Below are positions 1 to 8,583 of a stretch of DNA of 64,000 nt, piece after piece. The stretch covers positions 310,001-374,000 of the forward strand of contig JBBTTF010000001.1 of the NCBI GenBank assembly GCA_038064375.1. The letters run 5' to 3'. The first letter of the stretch is position 1. Each line of letters begins with the position of its first letter. Below the pieces are notes generated by a model. It searched no databases and was not told the origin of the DNA. It was given only the letters and a program-made list of their open reading frames with translations. Origin of the DNA: JBBTTE01 sp038064375 (GTDB lineage Bacteria > Patescibacteriota > Saccharimonadia > Saccharimonadales > UBA4665). A program made the position numbers and the translations under genes.

Positions 1-1182
1 TCGGGTTCTTCAAAGAGTTCAAATAAGAGTGGCTCAGATTCCTCCTCAAGCAGCAAATCTAGCAAGAAGACTAGCAAGAGTGTAGCTGACGCAAAAAAGA
101 AGAAGGCAGCTGCAGACGCAAAGTCACACAAAGCTAACCTTGAAGTGAAGCGAGCTAACCAAAAAGTAGCAAGCATTAATAAGCAAATTAAAGAACTTCA
201 AAGTTCAGGCGGTGGTAGTCCTGCCCAACGTGATCAGCTCGAAACATTGAAGCAACAGAAAAAAGCCGCTCAAGAGGAGCAAAAGGTTGCAAAAACTAAC
301 CAAGCTGGCGCGACTAGTGCACAACGGCACCAAGCCGCAGAATATGCAGCTGCAAAGAAAGAAGACGCAGCACTCAAGGCGGGTGGCGTAACCGCGGCTA
401 GGTATACCAAGAAAGAAGCTGATTCAAACCTTCACAAAGCAAATCGCGACGTAGCAGTGGCCAACAAGAAGGCCCAAGAGGCTAGTAAGGCTCTCGCTGC
501 AGCCAAAAAAGAGTATGCCAAGTCTACTAAGAACGGAGCTGCGTCGCCTGATGCCAAGTTCTTCTTAGACGAAGCCAAAAAAGCGAACGCAAAGGCACAG
601 GCTGCTAAAAAGGCTGCCTTAGTAAACCAAGCTGGCGCGACTAGTGCACAACGGCACCAAGCCGAAAAACTCGAAGCTGCCAAGAAAAAAGAAGCCGCTA
701 ATACTAGTGGCGTGACGGCCGCAAGGAGCTCCAAAGCTGCTGCTGATACAAACCTACACAAAGCCAATCACAAAGTATCTCTTGCTAACAAAGAAGTCAC
801 TAAAGCCAACAAAGATGCTATAGAGGCACAGAGGGAATATGCCGCAGCCAAAAAAGCCGGTCAAGACACTTCGCAGCAAGAAAAAAAGCTTGCGGCTGCA
901 GCAAACACCTTAAAACAGGCTCGCGATGAGCGAAAAGTTGCCTTAACAAACCAAGCCGGCGCCACAAGCGCCCAAAGACACCAAGCCGAAAAACTCGCAG
1001 CCGCCAAGAAAAAAGAAGCCGCTGTCAAGAAGGCTGCAGAAGAGAAAGCTATAGCAGACAGGATCAATGCTCAATCCAGTCCAAAGCAAAAATGGCAGCA
1101 AGCTCACAAAGAGGGTAAAACTCACCCTAACGCAACTTGCGCAAAAGTCGGACCATTCAGTATCAAGTGTAAGTCTTTCTAG
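1..1182 (+). CDS. Ala/Lys-rich coiled-coil repeat protein (5' end outside window)
   Basis: The frame is open from base 1, so the true start lies upstream and the GTG at 145 is internal. The visible 393 residues begin with a Ser/Lys-rich stretch. They continue as Ala/Lys/Gln-rich, probably helical coiled coil with three copies of a roughly 108-residue repeat, each headed by NQAGATSAQRHQA. The protein ends with two cysteines (about residues 382 and 391 of the visible part). The composition is very basic. No signal peptide or enzymatic motif is visible. A structural, surface or nucleic-acid-binding role is possible, but I do not recognise the family. A small gene follows 11 nt later with its own Shine-Dalgarno site, so the two may be co-transcribed. 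Confidence 0.75.
   Translation, partial: SGSSKSSNKSGSDSSSSSKSSKKTSKSVADAKKKKAAADAKSHKANLEVKRANQKVASINKQIKELQSSGGGSPAQRDQLETLKQQKKAAQEEQKVAKTNQAGATSAQRHQAAEYAAAKKEDAALKAGGVTAARYTKKEADSNLHKANRDVAVANKKAQEASKALAAAKKEYAKSTKNGAASPDAKFFLDEAKKANAKAQAAKKAALVNQAGATSAQRHQAEKLEAAKKKEAANTSGVTAARSSKAAADTNLHKANHKVSLANKEVTKANKDAIEAQREYAAAKKAGQDTSQQEKKLAAAANTLKQARDERKVALTNQAGATSAQRHQAEKLAAAKKKEAAVKKAAEEKAIADRINAQSSPKQKWQQAHKEGKTHPNATCAKVGPFSIKCKSF
298..1026 (+). repeat. three intragenic repeats of about 325 nt
   Basis: The conserved NQAGATSAQRHQA head starts at 298, 625 and 949, giving periods of 327 and 324 nt. Copies 1 and 2 are identical over the 39-nt head. Copy 3 encodes the same residues with many synonymous changes. 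A second shared block (GVTAAR followed by NLHKAN) occurs in copies 1 and 2 only. Confidence 0.8.
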
Positions 1183-1193
1183 CGAGGAGTATT

Positions 1194-1685
1194 ATGGACC
1201 AAAGCAACCAACAAGCACAACAAGCTGCAGATGCTGCCAAACAACAAGGCAAAAACAACCAACTCTCGGCAGATTATGCGACTGCCGAAGTAATGGACGC
1301 AGCTCGCACAGCAGAATCGCTGAGAATGAATGACGCCGTAAGGGACACTGTAAAAGAGACACAGACCCGAGATGCAACAGAATCTACACGTGAGACGGCC
1401 GAGACAAGAACACAAGACGCTGCTCGCCCCCAAGAAGCGGCTCGTGAGGCCGCACCTGTCGATCCTGCTACTACCCAGTCACAAGTCGCAGAAGCACAAA
1501 TGGTGATCGGGTCAGACAACCCCACGGCCGATACATCGGTTGCCGAAGTGGTTACTGAGACCATTGTTGTCGAAGATGACAGTCAACCAGACACCGCTAC
1601 GGTAGACGCAGCTATTGACCTAGCACTTGGAGATACCGATAATATTGCCTCAGATGACGCCTTTGCTGACGGAGTCGATGACTAA
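1194..1685 (+). CDS. small acidic hypothetical protein
   Basis: 163 residues. The start ATG is preceded by a GAGGAG-type Shine-Dalgarno (1183-1188), and the gene lies 11 nt after the repeat protein. The N-terminal half is rich in Ala, Gln, Arg and Thr; the C-terminal half is strongly acidic (many Asp and Glu). It has no membrane segment, cysteine or recognisable domain. The low-complexity, probably disordered sequence and its position suggest it is an acidic partner of the basic repeat protein upstream, which is an inference from charge and context only. Antisense ORFs here are compositional shadows. Confidence 0.65.
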   Translation: MDQSNQQAQQAADAAKQQGKNNQLSADYATAEVMDAARTAESLRMNDAVRDTVKETQTRDATESTRETAETRTQDAARPQEAAREAAPVDPATTQSQVAEAQMVIGSDNPTADTSVAEVVTETIVVEDDSQPDTATVDAAIDLALGDTDNIASDDAFADGVDD

Positions 1686-1698
1686 ACCGGATCGTTGC

Positions 1699-3777
1699 TT
1701 AGTGGCTGATCGTTATTGTTACGCCATCATTTGATGAAGATTCTGGAGAAGTTGTACTAATTCTTTGCTGTAGCGCTGAGTTTGCTTGCTCTAATTCTTC
1801 TAGACGTTGGCGGTCGCGGTCGTGCTGAACTTGTTCTAATAGTCGAGCTTCTTCTAGCTTAGTTTGGCGCACAGCCAGTTCGTTATCTGCATCGTTAATC
1901 TTGGTTAGATAGGCATCAAGTCCGCCAAACTGATCAATGTTGTATAGCTGACCGTTCTCCAGCACATAAACTACATCCATAAGTGTCAGCAGAGCTTTGC
2001 GGTGCGACACCAAGACAACTGTCTTGTCTTTTATCAATGCCGGTAGAGCATTTCTAATCTTGTTTTCGCTGTCACTATCTAGGGCGGCTGTCGGCTCGTC
2101 CATAAATAATATTGGAGTCTTCTTGGCCAAGGCTCTGGCAAGGGATATCTTCTGTCGTTGACCACCACTGAGGTTGCCACCGTTTTCGCCAGCTACCGTG
2201 TCTAGGTGTGAAGGTAGGGTTTGAGCTAGTTCTGCTACGCCAGTTGCGTTAATGATCTCGTCATACTCTTGTCCTGTAACTTGGCCGTCTTTGTTGCCGT
2301 CTAATATGTTCTCTGAGATTGACGTGTTGAAGAGCTGCGGGTTTTGGTTAACTATCGCAATGTTGCTTCTATATTCCTGCAGGGAAATGCTCTGTATGTC
2401 TATGCTATCGATGACAATTTTGCCGTTTGTAGGTTCGTTAAACAGCGATAGAAGCTTAAGGAATGTTGTTTTGCCCGAGCCGCTAGGTCCAATAATGCCG
2501 ACCTTTTGCTTGGCCGGTATTTCTAGATTTATGTTGCTCAGTATTTCACGCGAGCCGTAGCTATAACTTATGCCAGAAAGTGTGATGTTGCCCTCGCGGA
2601 GAGGGAAATGCCTGTCTACCCAAGTGTTCTCAACTCCTTCATATTCCTCGATTACCTCGTGGACGCGCATAAGATCCAGTCGCTTTTGACTGCGCTGGTT
2701 AACCTGATTAACAATATTTTGCACCGGACTTTGCAGGTAGTTCATATAGGTCATGAATATAAGCAGCTCACCCAAGGTTACCTCGCCGTTTAGTGCTGCT
2801 ACACCTCCAACATACATAACTGCGGAAGTTGCAATAATGACGGCTAGACTATTGCTTATACGATACGTACGGCCGGCAATAAGGCTTTTGGTTATTAGTG
2901 AGAAGTTCTGACTCCATAGCGAGCTGGCTTTGGCGAGTTGACGAGGTGCCATATCAAAAGATTGAATGGTTTCGGTGTTGTCGACGCTCTCGTTAACGGT
3001 CGAAGCCGCAGCGCTAGTATTTTGGGCGATATGGCGGGAGAACGCAGTCACCCTCGGGCTCAAAATCCGCGTTAATACATATATTGTAGGAATCAAAATA
3101 GCCGTTATTAGTGTCAGTTTGGCGTTTAACATCAGCATAACGATAAGGATGCTGGTGATCATAAAAACGGACTGAATCGTGCCGGCTCGAGAGTTAATCA
3201 AATATTCGGATAGGCTGTCGGTTAACGTGTTTTGCCTGTAGATATAGTCACCTTTTGTTAAAAGGCCCTTATTGACTGGAATGTTCATGACGTGCAAGAA
3301 CAGTCGCTCTTTGAGAGTCTGATTCAACCCAAGGCCAAACTTAACTTGTAAGTAGTCGCGCAGCGAGTTAAGGATGCTGCTGACCGCAAATATAGCTACG
3401 GTCATAATGGACGTTATTAGAATAAGCTGGGTGGTTTGAGTGTAGGGCTCAAGCATCCACGGCGCAGGTATGCTGCCGAATGCCGAGTCAACCATGATCT
3501 TGGTCGGCCAAGGCCTGAGAAGCATTACGAGGCTGCCCACACATCCAAAGAGCACAACTGTTATTAGTGGGACTAAGGCGGTTTTTTGATAAGGCAGTAT
3601 CCACTGTTTAAAGTTGGTTTGCGGTCGCTCCCGTCCATGCGAAACCATCCAGTTATGGGTTACGTCGTTGACGAGTTCTGGGGGCAAGCCCTGACCAATC
3701 AAAAGCCTAGCCACGTCCTCCGGTGGTATGCCCTGTGCGACGGCACGATCTATCGCCTCGTATATTTTCGGCACCAT
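1699..3777 (-). CDS. ABC exporter half-transporter (fused membrane and ATPase domains)
   Basis: 692 residues, expected to work as a dimer in the cytoplasmic membrane and to export an unknown substrate. Residues 1-60 form a soluble N-terminal extension. Six membrane helices lie in about 65-360. The nucleotide-binding domain has Walker A GPSGSGKTT (430-438), signature LSGGQRQ, Walker B ILFMDEP and H-loop VSHR, so it looks catalytically intact. After the ATPase there is an extra Glu/Gln-rich coiled coil of about 80 residues, which is unusual for this family. The start ATG is 9 nt after TGG-TATTAT on the minus strand (-10 at 3787-3792) with no Shine-Dalgarno, so the message is probably leaderless. 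The gene converges with the small acidic gene. Confidence 0.9.
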   Translation of the reverse strand: MVPKIYEAIDRAVAQGIPPEDVARLLIGQGLPPELVNDVTHNWMVSHGRERPQTNFKQWILPYQKTALVPLITVVLFGCVGSLVMLLRPWPTKIMVDSAFGSIPAPWMLEPYTQTTQLILITSIMTVAIFAVSSILNSLRDYLQVKFGLGLNQTLKERLFLHVMNIPVNKGLLTKGDYIYRQNTLTDSLSEYLINSRAGTIQSVFMITSILIVMLMLNAKLTLITAILIPTIYVLTRILSPRVTAFSRHIAQNTSAAASTVNESVDNTETIQSFDMAPRQLAKASSLWSQNFSLITKSLIAGRTYRISNSLAVIIATSAVMYVGGVAALNGEVTLGELLIFMTYMNYLQSPVQNIVNQVNQRSQKRLDLMRVHEVIEEYEGVENTWVDRHFPLREGNITLSGISYSYGSREILSNINLEIPAKQKVGIIGPSGSGKTTFLKLLSLFNEPTNGKIVIDSIDIQSISLQEYRSNIAIVNQNPQLFNTSISENILDGNKDGQVTGQEYDEIINATGVAELAQTLPSHLDTVAGENGGNLSGGQRQKISLARALAKKTPILFMDEPTAALDSDSENKIRNALPALIKDKTVVLVSHRKALLTLMDVVYVLENGQLYNIDQFGGLDAYLTKINDADNELAVRQTKLEEARLLEQVQHDRDRQRLEELEQANSALQQRISTTSPESSSNDGVTITISH

Positions 3778-3786
3778 TATGACAAC

Positions 3787-3792
3787 ATAATA
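3787..3792 (-). promoter_or_regulatory. -10 box of the ABC exporter gene
   Basis: The minus strand reads TGG-TATTAT (extended -10) with nine bases before the ATG at 3777. This spacing predicts transcription starting at or next to the start codon. Confidence 0.5.
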
Positions 3793-3888
3793 CCATCCCT
3801 CTTATGGCTATCGGTAAGCATAGTTATTTAACAAAGCTATTCTAGGTCACTCTCCAAGGCTATTTTCAGGTGTAATTGTGCTAAAATA

Positions 3889-5223
3889 ATGGATATGCTT
3901 CAAAAATTTAAAAGCGTTGGCGGCAGTGTAGCCCAGACCGCAGGGGTTCGTGCCAAGCAGGCCTCAGCCAAGATCAAGGCTAAGACCTCAAAACAGGGTG
4001 AAGAATACCTTGTAGCGCTCGATATTGGTACAGAGTTCGTCAAAGCTCTCGTTGGCAAAGCTGGCAAAGACGGCAACATGGAAATCATCGGTGTTGGCCG
4101 TGCCCACCAAGGCCTCAGCGACATGCAGGCTGGCGCTATCTCTGACATCGCTGGAGTAGTAGAGAACTGTGACAAAGCCCTCAATCAGGCCGAGGAGCAG
4201 GCTGGAGTTAGCGTTAGAACAGCCATTATTGGTATAGCTGGAGAACTTGTCAAAGGCACAACCACCACCGTTAGAGTTGCTCGCAAGCACGCCACCAAGC
4301 CGCTCGACATCGCTGAGATGGAGAAGATCATCAATCTTGTCCAAGAACGCGCTCAGACCAAAGCCAAGCAGCAGCTAGCATGGGAGCTAGGTGGCAAAGA
4401 GGTCGATGTTCGTCTCGTTAACAGTGCGCTTGTTAGTATCGAGATTGACGGCTATCCGGTGACTAATCCAATCGGCTTCCAAGGCAACGATGTTGTTATC
4501 CAGCTATATACGGCCTTTGCGCCCATGATTCACATCGGTGCTCTAGAGAAGACGGCCCAAGAGCTTGATCTTGATCTTTTGGCAGTAGCCGCAGAGCCAT
4601 TTGCTGTAGCCCGTGCCGTAATCGGTAACAACCCCAACCAGACACTCAGCGCCATCCTGATGGACGTAGGCGGTGGTACGACCGATATCGCTGTTATTAA
4701 TGAAGGCGGAGTCCAAGGCACCAAGATGTTTGGTATCGGCGGTCGTGCTTACACTCACGCTGTTGAGAGAGACCTAAGCGTCGACTTCGAAGAAGCCGAG
4801 GAGCTCAAAGTCGGTCTCAGCAACAACAAAGCACCAGTAGCTCAACGCCCAGCGATAGAAGCAGCGCTTGGTAAAACAGCCGATGTTTGGATCGGAGGCA
4901 TTGAACTAGCTCTAAGTGAGTTTACTAAGCTTGATCACTTGCCGCACAGGCTCTTCCTATGTGGTGGTGGTTCTTCGCTTGATCTTTTGATGGATCGCTT
5001 GGAGCAGACAGATTGGTACAAGAGCCTGCCGTTTACTCGTAAGCCTAGCGTTCATCACATCCAGCCGGGGCAAGTTTCTGGAATCATTGACAGTACTGGC
5101 GACGTAGCTGACCACACCTTTATTACGGCTATGGGATTACTTCGTGTCGGTATGGATACTAAGCAATTTGCAGGCGAAACTGGCTCAATTAGGGACAAAA
5201 TTGATAAAATGTTAAGCGTATAA
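3889..5223 (+). CDS. FtsA/PilM-like actin-fold ATPase
   Basis: 444 residues (442 if the second ATG at 3895 is used). It is an actin-like ATPase of the family that includes the cell-division protein FtsA and the type IV pilus protein PilM. Visible motifs are phosphate-1 LDIGTEFVKALVG (from about 44), phosphate-2 MDVGGGTTDIAV (from about 257) and the adenosine-binding LCGGGSS. A basic 38-residue tail precedes the domain, and the C-terminus (IRDKIDKMLSV) could be a membrane-targeting amphipathic helix. The next gene, 2 nt away, encodes a membrane-anchored protein, as expected for a PilM-PilN-like or division complex. TGC-TAAAAT at 3879-3887 would start transcription about at 3894, favouring the ATG at 3895 on a leaderless message. 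Confidence 0.85.
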   Translation: MDMLQKFKSVGGSVAQTAGVRAKQASAKIKAKTSKQGEEYLVALDIGTEFVKALVGKAGKDGNMEIIGVGRAHQGLSDMQAGAISDIAGVVENCDKALNQAEEQAGVSVRTAIIGIAGELVKGTTTTVRVARKHATKPLDIAEMEKIINLVQERAQTKAKQQLAWELGGKEVDVRLVNSALVSIEIDGYPVTNPIGFQGNDVVIQLYTAFAPMIHIGALEKTAQELDLDLLAVAAEPFAVARAVIGNNPNQTLSAILMDVGGGTTDIAVINEGGVQGTKMFGIGGRAYTHAVERDLSVDFEEAEELKVGLSNNKAPVAQRPAIEAALGKTADVWIGGIELALSEFTKLDHLPHRLFLCGGGSSLDLLMDRLEQTDWYKSLPFTRKPSVHHIQPGQVSGIIDSTGDVADHTFITAMGLLRVGMDTKQFAGETGSIRDKIDKMLSV

Positions 5224-5225
5224 CT

Positions 5226-6959
5226 ATGGCAGCAACCGACAAAGACACCATTTACATAGACATCGATGACGAAATCACCGGTGTTATTGATAAGCTTAGC
5301 AACTCCAAGGGCAAAGTCGTAGCTCTAGTATTGCCTAAGCGTGCTGCTGTCTTCCAGAGTATTGTTAATATGAAGTTGCTCAAGCGCGCTGCTGATAACT
5401 CCAAGAAGAATCTCGTGCTTATAACTTCAGAAGCAGGTCTTTTGCCTCTAGCAGGCGTGGCTGGCGTTCATGTTGCCAAGACGCTAACAAGTAAGCCGGT
5501 CATACCTTTGTCGCCAAAGTCCTTTGATGACGAAGAAGAATCTATTGATGAAGAGGGCATCGCAGCAGAAGAGCTGCCTGCAGATCCTGACAAAAGTGTT
5601 GGTGAGCTAGCTGGCGCCGCAGCTGTAGGCGCGGTTGCTGCTGATGGCGTAGAAACCATCGTGCTAGATGATGATGACGTACTGCCAGAAGACGCTGCAC
5701 CTAAGCCTAAGAGTTTTGACCCGCCCAAGGCCAAAAAGAACAAAAAGCTAGCTATACCTGACTTTGACCGCTTCCGCTTGTTATTGATTGGCGGCGCAAT
5801 ATTGCTGGTCTTCTTGATTGTTGGCTTTATCTTTGCCAACTCTGCCTTGCCGAAGGCAACTATCACCATTCAGACTGATGCTACCAAGATCGACACCAAC
5901 GTAAACCTCAATCTATCGACCACTGCGACAAAGCTTAGCACCAAGGACAATACGGTTCCTGCCAAGTTGGCATCAGTCCCTAAGACCTACACCCAAACCG
6001 TACCGACTACAGGACAGAAGAATAATGGCAATAAGGCTAGTGGCACAGTAACTATCTCGCTAGCTAACTGTTCAGTAAATAGCGTAACTGTACCTGCTGG
6101 TACAGGCCTTAGCGCCAATAATCAGACATATATAACTGAGGAGAGCATAACTTTAACAAGTGTGACCGTAGGAGGTAATTGTAATCCAAATGCCTTCTCA
6201 AACTTATGGAGCCAAGACACAAATGTCATAGCGCAAAACGGTGGGGCTAGCTTCAATATATCTTCTGGAACGACCATGACTGTCTCCGGTTTTGGTAGCA
6301 CTAAAGCCAAGGCTAGCTCAGCTATTACTGGCGGCACCGACAGCATAGTCCAGAGCGTAAACCAGAATGACATTAACAACGCCAAGGCCAAGATCGTGCC
6401 TAACGAGGCCGAGATCAAGAAGGCGTTGAGAGACCAGCTCACAGCCGCCAAGTATTATCCGATTGAGGCTACTTATACGGCCGGGGCATCTACGGTAAAC
6501 ACTAGTGCCAAAGTGGGCGACGCCGCAAACACAGTGACAGTCACCGATAATGTCACCTATACCATGTTTGGAGTCAAAAAAGATGATCTCAACACCCTGC
6601 TCAACAATGACATAAAGAGCCAGATCGACACTGAGCAACAAGGTATACAGGATAATGGACTGAGCAAAGCGACATTTAATGTTACAACTCTTACGGCTAC
6701 AGGCGGCCAAGTCACCATGAGTAGCTCGGCTGTTGTTGGCCCTGACCTCGACATCGAAACGATTAGAGAAGAATCGGCTGGTAAAAAGCCCGGCGCTATC
6801 AAAGATGAGCTATCGACTAACCCAGATGTTAAGAGTGTTGATGTTAAGCTCAGTCCGTTCTGGGTGAGTTCTGTACCTAAGAAGACCGAGCGTATAACCG
6901 TCATAATTGCCGAGCCAACCTCCAGTGCCGACTCTAGTAGCGCGGATGGTAGCAATTAG
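5226..6959 (+). CDS. single-pass membrane protein with baseplate J-like domain
   Basis: 577 residues. The first ~180 are cytoplasmic, acidic and Ala-rich, ending in a Lys-rich stretch. One membrane helix follows (about 183-204), then a large extracytoplasmic Thr/Ser/Asn-rich beta region. The segment containing VTVPAGTGLSANNQTYITEE resembles the gp47/baseplate J-like fold often annotated in CPR proteins. That assignment is from memory of the motif, not a search. Its position 2 nt after the FtsA/PilM-like ATPase suggests the two form an envelope complex, with the ATPase binding the cytoplasmic part. The C-terminal tail is Ser-rich. Its last 14 bases overlap ruvX. Confidence 0.7.
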   Translation: MAATDKDTIYIDIDDEITGVIDKLSNSKGKVVALVLPKRAAVFQSIVNMKLLKRAADNSKKNLVLITSEAGLLPLAGVAGVHVAKTLTSKPVIPLSPKSFDDEEESIDEEGIAAEELPADPDKSVGELAGAAAVGAVAADGVETIVLDDDDVLPEDAAPKPKSFDPPKAKKNKKLAIPDFDRFRLLLIGGAILLVFLIVGFIFANSALPKATITIQTDATKIDTNVNLNLSTTATKLSTKDNTVPAKLASVPKTYTQTVPTTGQKNNGNKASGTVTISLANCSVNSVTVPAGTGLSANNQTYITEESITLTSVTVGGNCNPNAFSNLWSQDTNVIAQNGGASFNISSGTTMTVSGFGSTKAKASSAITGGTDSIVQSVNQNDINNAKAKIVPNEAEIKKALRDQLTAAKYYPIEATYTAGASTVNTSAKVGDAANTVTVTDNVTYTMFGVKKDDLNTLLNNDIKSQIDTEQQGIQDNGLSKATFNVTTLTATGGQVTMSSSAVVGPDLDIETIREESAGKKPGAIKDELSTNPDVKSVDVKLSPFWVSSVPKKTERITVIIAEPTSSADSSSADGSN

Positions 6960-7371
6960 TAGTTCGATACTAGCCTTGGATGTGGGAAACAAGCGTATTG
7001 GCGTGGCGATTGCATCATTAGCTTCGCGACTGCCCAGTCCCTTCAAGACTCTCGATAACGACGATAAGTTCTTGCAAAACTTACAGGCAATTATTACCGC
7101 AGAGAATGTTGAAACGCTAGTTATTGGTCTACCTCGAGGTCTAGATGGCCAAGCCACAGACCAAACGTCAATAGTGCAAGCCTTTGTCGAACAGCTCAAA
7201 ACTGATGTCTCCCTGCCTACTTACTTTCAGGATGAAGCATTGACCTCCCGCAAAGCCGAGGAAGAGCTTGAATCTCGCGGCAAACCCTACGCCAAGGGCG
7301 ATATTGATGCCCTAGCCGCTACCTATATTCTTGACGACTTTCTTGCAGAACATAAAGAGTTGGTAGCCTAA
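6946..7371 (+). CDS. ruvX: RuvX/YqgF-family Holliday junction resolvase-like nuclease
   Basis: 141 residues, the usual family length, with an RNase H-like fold. It starts with LALDVGNKRIGVAIA (first acidic catalytic Asp). TLVIGLPRGLDG follows in the middle, with FQDEALTSRKAEEEL and a late Asp (GDIDALAA) near the C-terminus. YqgF proteins act in resolution of recombination intermediates and/or 16S rRNA maturation. I chose the ATG at 6946 instead of the TTG at 6907 because it places the conserved LALDVG motif near the N-terminus as in homologues and shortens the overlap with the upstream gene to 14 nt. mltG follows with no gap. Confidence 0.9.
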   Translation: MVAISSSILALDVGNKRIGVAIASLASRLPSPFKTLDNDDKFLQNLQAIITAENVETLVIGLPRGLDGQATDQTSIVQAFVEQLKTDVSLPTYFQDEALTSRKAEEELESRGKPYAKGDIDALAATYILDDFLAEHKELVA

Positions 7372-8424
7372 ATGGCAGCTTATAGATCCGGTCGCAGCAT
7401 ACTTGGGCTACCCAAGCGAGTTTGGTGGCTGATTGCAGGGCTTATCGTTCTATCAATAGTTGGCATGATTGCTTCGCGTCACGTTTACAATCAAAACCTA
7501 GGTCCTGTTAGTAACGACCAGCAGGTCAAGATATTTATTGTTGAACAGGGAAGCTCGACCAAACAGATTGCTACAAGCCTAGAGGACGATCATCTGATTA
7601 AAAGCGCATGGGCCTTCCAGCTATATATCCATAGTAAGAATCTTGGGACCGAGCTTCAAGCCGGCACATATGCTTTATCGCCTAGCCAGAGCACGCCTGA
7701 GATAGTTAAAACGCTCAGTGGTGGCAAAGTTGCTACTAGATTAGTGACTATTTTGCCGGGGAGACGAATTGATCAAGTGCGTGCCGATCTAATTAATGCC
7801 GGCTTCACTCCAACCGACGTCGATCAAGCGCTTGATCCTGCTCAGTATAAGGATTTGCCAGCCTTGGCCTTCAAGCCAGCCGATGTTAATACGCTCGAGG
7901 GTCTGTTGTGGCCTGACTCCTTCCAAAAAGACGCCTCAACCTCTGCTTCTTATATACTTCGCCAATCATTGATTGCTATGGGTCAACAGCTAACACCTGA
8001 TGTCCAAGCTGCTTTTGCTGCCCAAGGCCTAACAACTTACCAAGGGTTGATATTAGCCTCAATTGTAACTCAAGAAGTCAACAAACCGGAGGAGCAGACA
8101 CAAGCTGCCCAAGTGTTTTTGACGCGACTCAAGAATGGCATGATGCTTGGCTCTGACGTGACTGTACGCTACGGCGCAATAGCCGCGGGCCGCGCCCCGA
8201 GCCTTACTTACGACTCTGCCTACAATACACATTTGCATGCTGGCTTGCCGCCAACTCCGATTAGCACGATTACTGCTACTTCTCTCTCTGCAGCTGCCCA
8301 TCCAGCTGGAACAGCATGGCTGTATTTTGTGACTGGTGACGACGGAGTAACTCACTTCTCGAGCACATTAGAAGAGCACGAAGCACTAACGGCAAAATAT
8401 TGTCACGAATTGTGTAGCGAATAA
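7372..8424 (+). CDS. mltG: MltG-like endolytic murein transglycosylase
   Basis: 350 residues. A membrane anchor (about 16-36) is followed by a periplasmic/extracytoplasmic region with a LysM-like part (about 50-120) and the YceG/MltG catalytic domain. Motifs are LEGLLWPDSFQ, LASIVTQEVNK with the likely catalytic Glu at 235, and the C-terminal block TYDSAYNTHLHAGLPPTPI ending with FSSTLEEHEA. MltG cuts nascent glycan strands and probably sets their length. The gene begins immediately after the ruvX stop (TAAATG), the conserved ruvX-mltG order. The stop is followed by a promoter region for the next gene. Confidence 0.92.
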   Translation: MAAYRSGRSILGLPKRVWWLIAGLIVLSIVGMIASRHVYNQNLGPVSNDQQVKIFIVEQGSSTKQIATSLEDDHLIKSAWAFQLYIHSKNLGTELQAGTYALSPSQSTPEIVKTLSGGKVATRLVTILPGRRIDQVRADLINAGFTPTDVDQALDPAQYKDLPALAFKPADVNTLEGLLWPDSFQKDASTSASYILRQSLIAMGQQLTPDVQAAFAAQGLTTYQGLILASIVTQEVNKPEEQTQAAQVFLTRLKNGMMLGSDVTVRYGAIAAGRAPSLTYDSAYNTHLHAGLPPTPISTITATSLSAAAHPAGTAWLYFVTGDDGVTHFSSTLEEHEALTAKYCHELCSE

Positions 8425-8480
8425 CCACTCTAGTTAGATTTCTAACAGATAATTAACAGGGGTGGATAAGCACAAAAACC

Positions 8481-8508
8481 TTGCCAAGAGGCCAAATTTT
8501 GCTATAAT
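8481..8508 (+). promoter_or_regulatory. promoter of the LysM-CHAP gene
   Basis: TTGCCA (8481-8486), 16-nt spacer, TATAAT (8503-8508). Transcription should start near 8515, giving a leader of about 65 nt, long compared with most genes here. Confidence 0.8.
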
Positions 8509-8566
8509 AGTTCGGTAACGTCTTTCAGGGGTGGCTTTTGCTATACCCCAGCTATCGTTGCCTCCT

Positions 8567-8583
8567 AAGGAGATTTTTGTATT
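8567..8583 (+). promoter_or_regulatory. Shine-Dalgarno pointing to an ATT start codon
   Basis: AAGGAG at 8567-8572 is followed after 8 nt by ATT (8581-8583), in frame with the LysM-CHAP protein. No ATG, GTG or TTG lies in this frame at suitable distance, and the first in-frame ATG (8668) has no Shine-Dalgarno. Confidence 0.5.

Noticed and set aside
432..1125. Hydrophobic antisense ORFs opposite the Ala/Lys repeats
   Set aside because: They are compositional shadows of Ala/Lys codons and repeat along with the sense repeats; no start signals.
6907..6945. TTG start for ruvX
   Set aside because: It adds 13 residues with no family counterpart; ATG 6946 fits the normal N-terminus.
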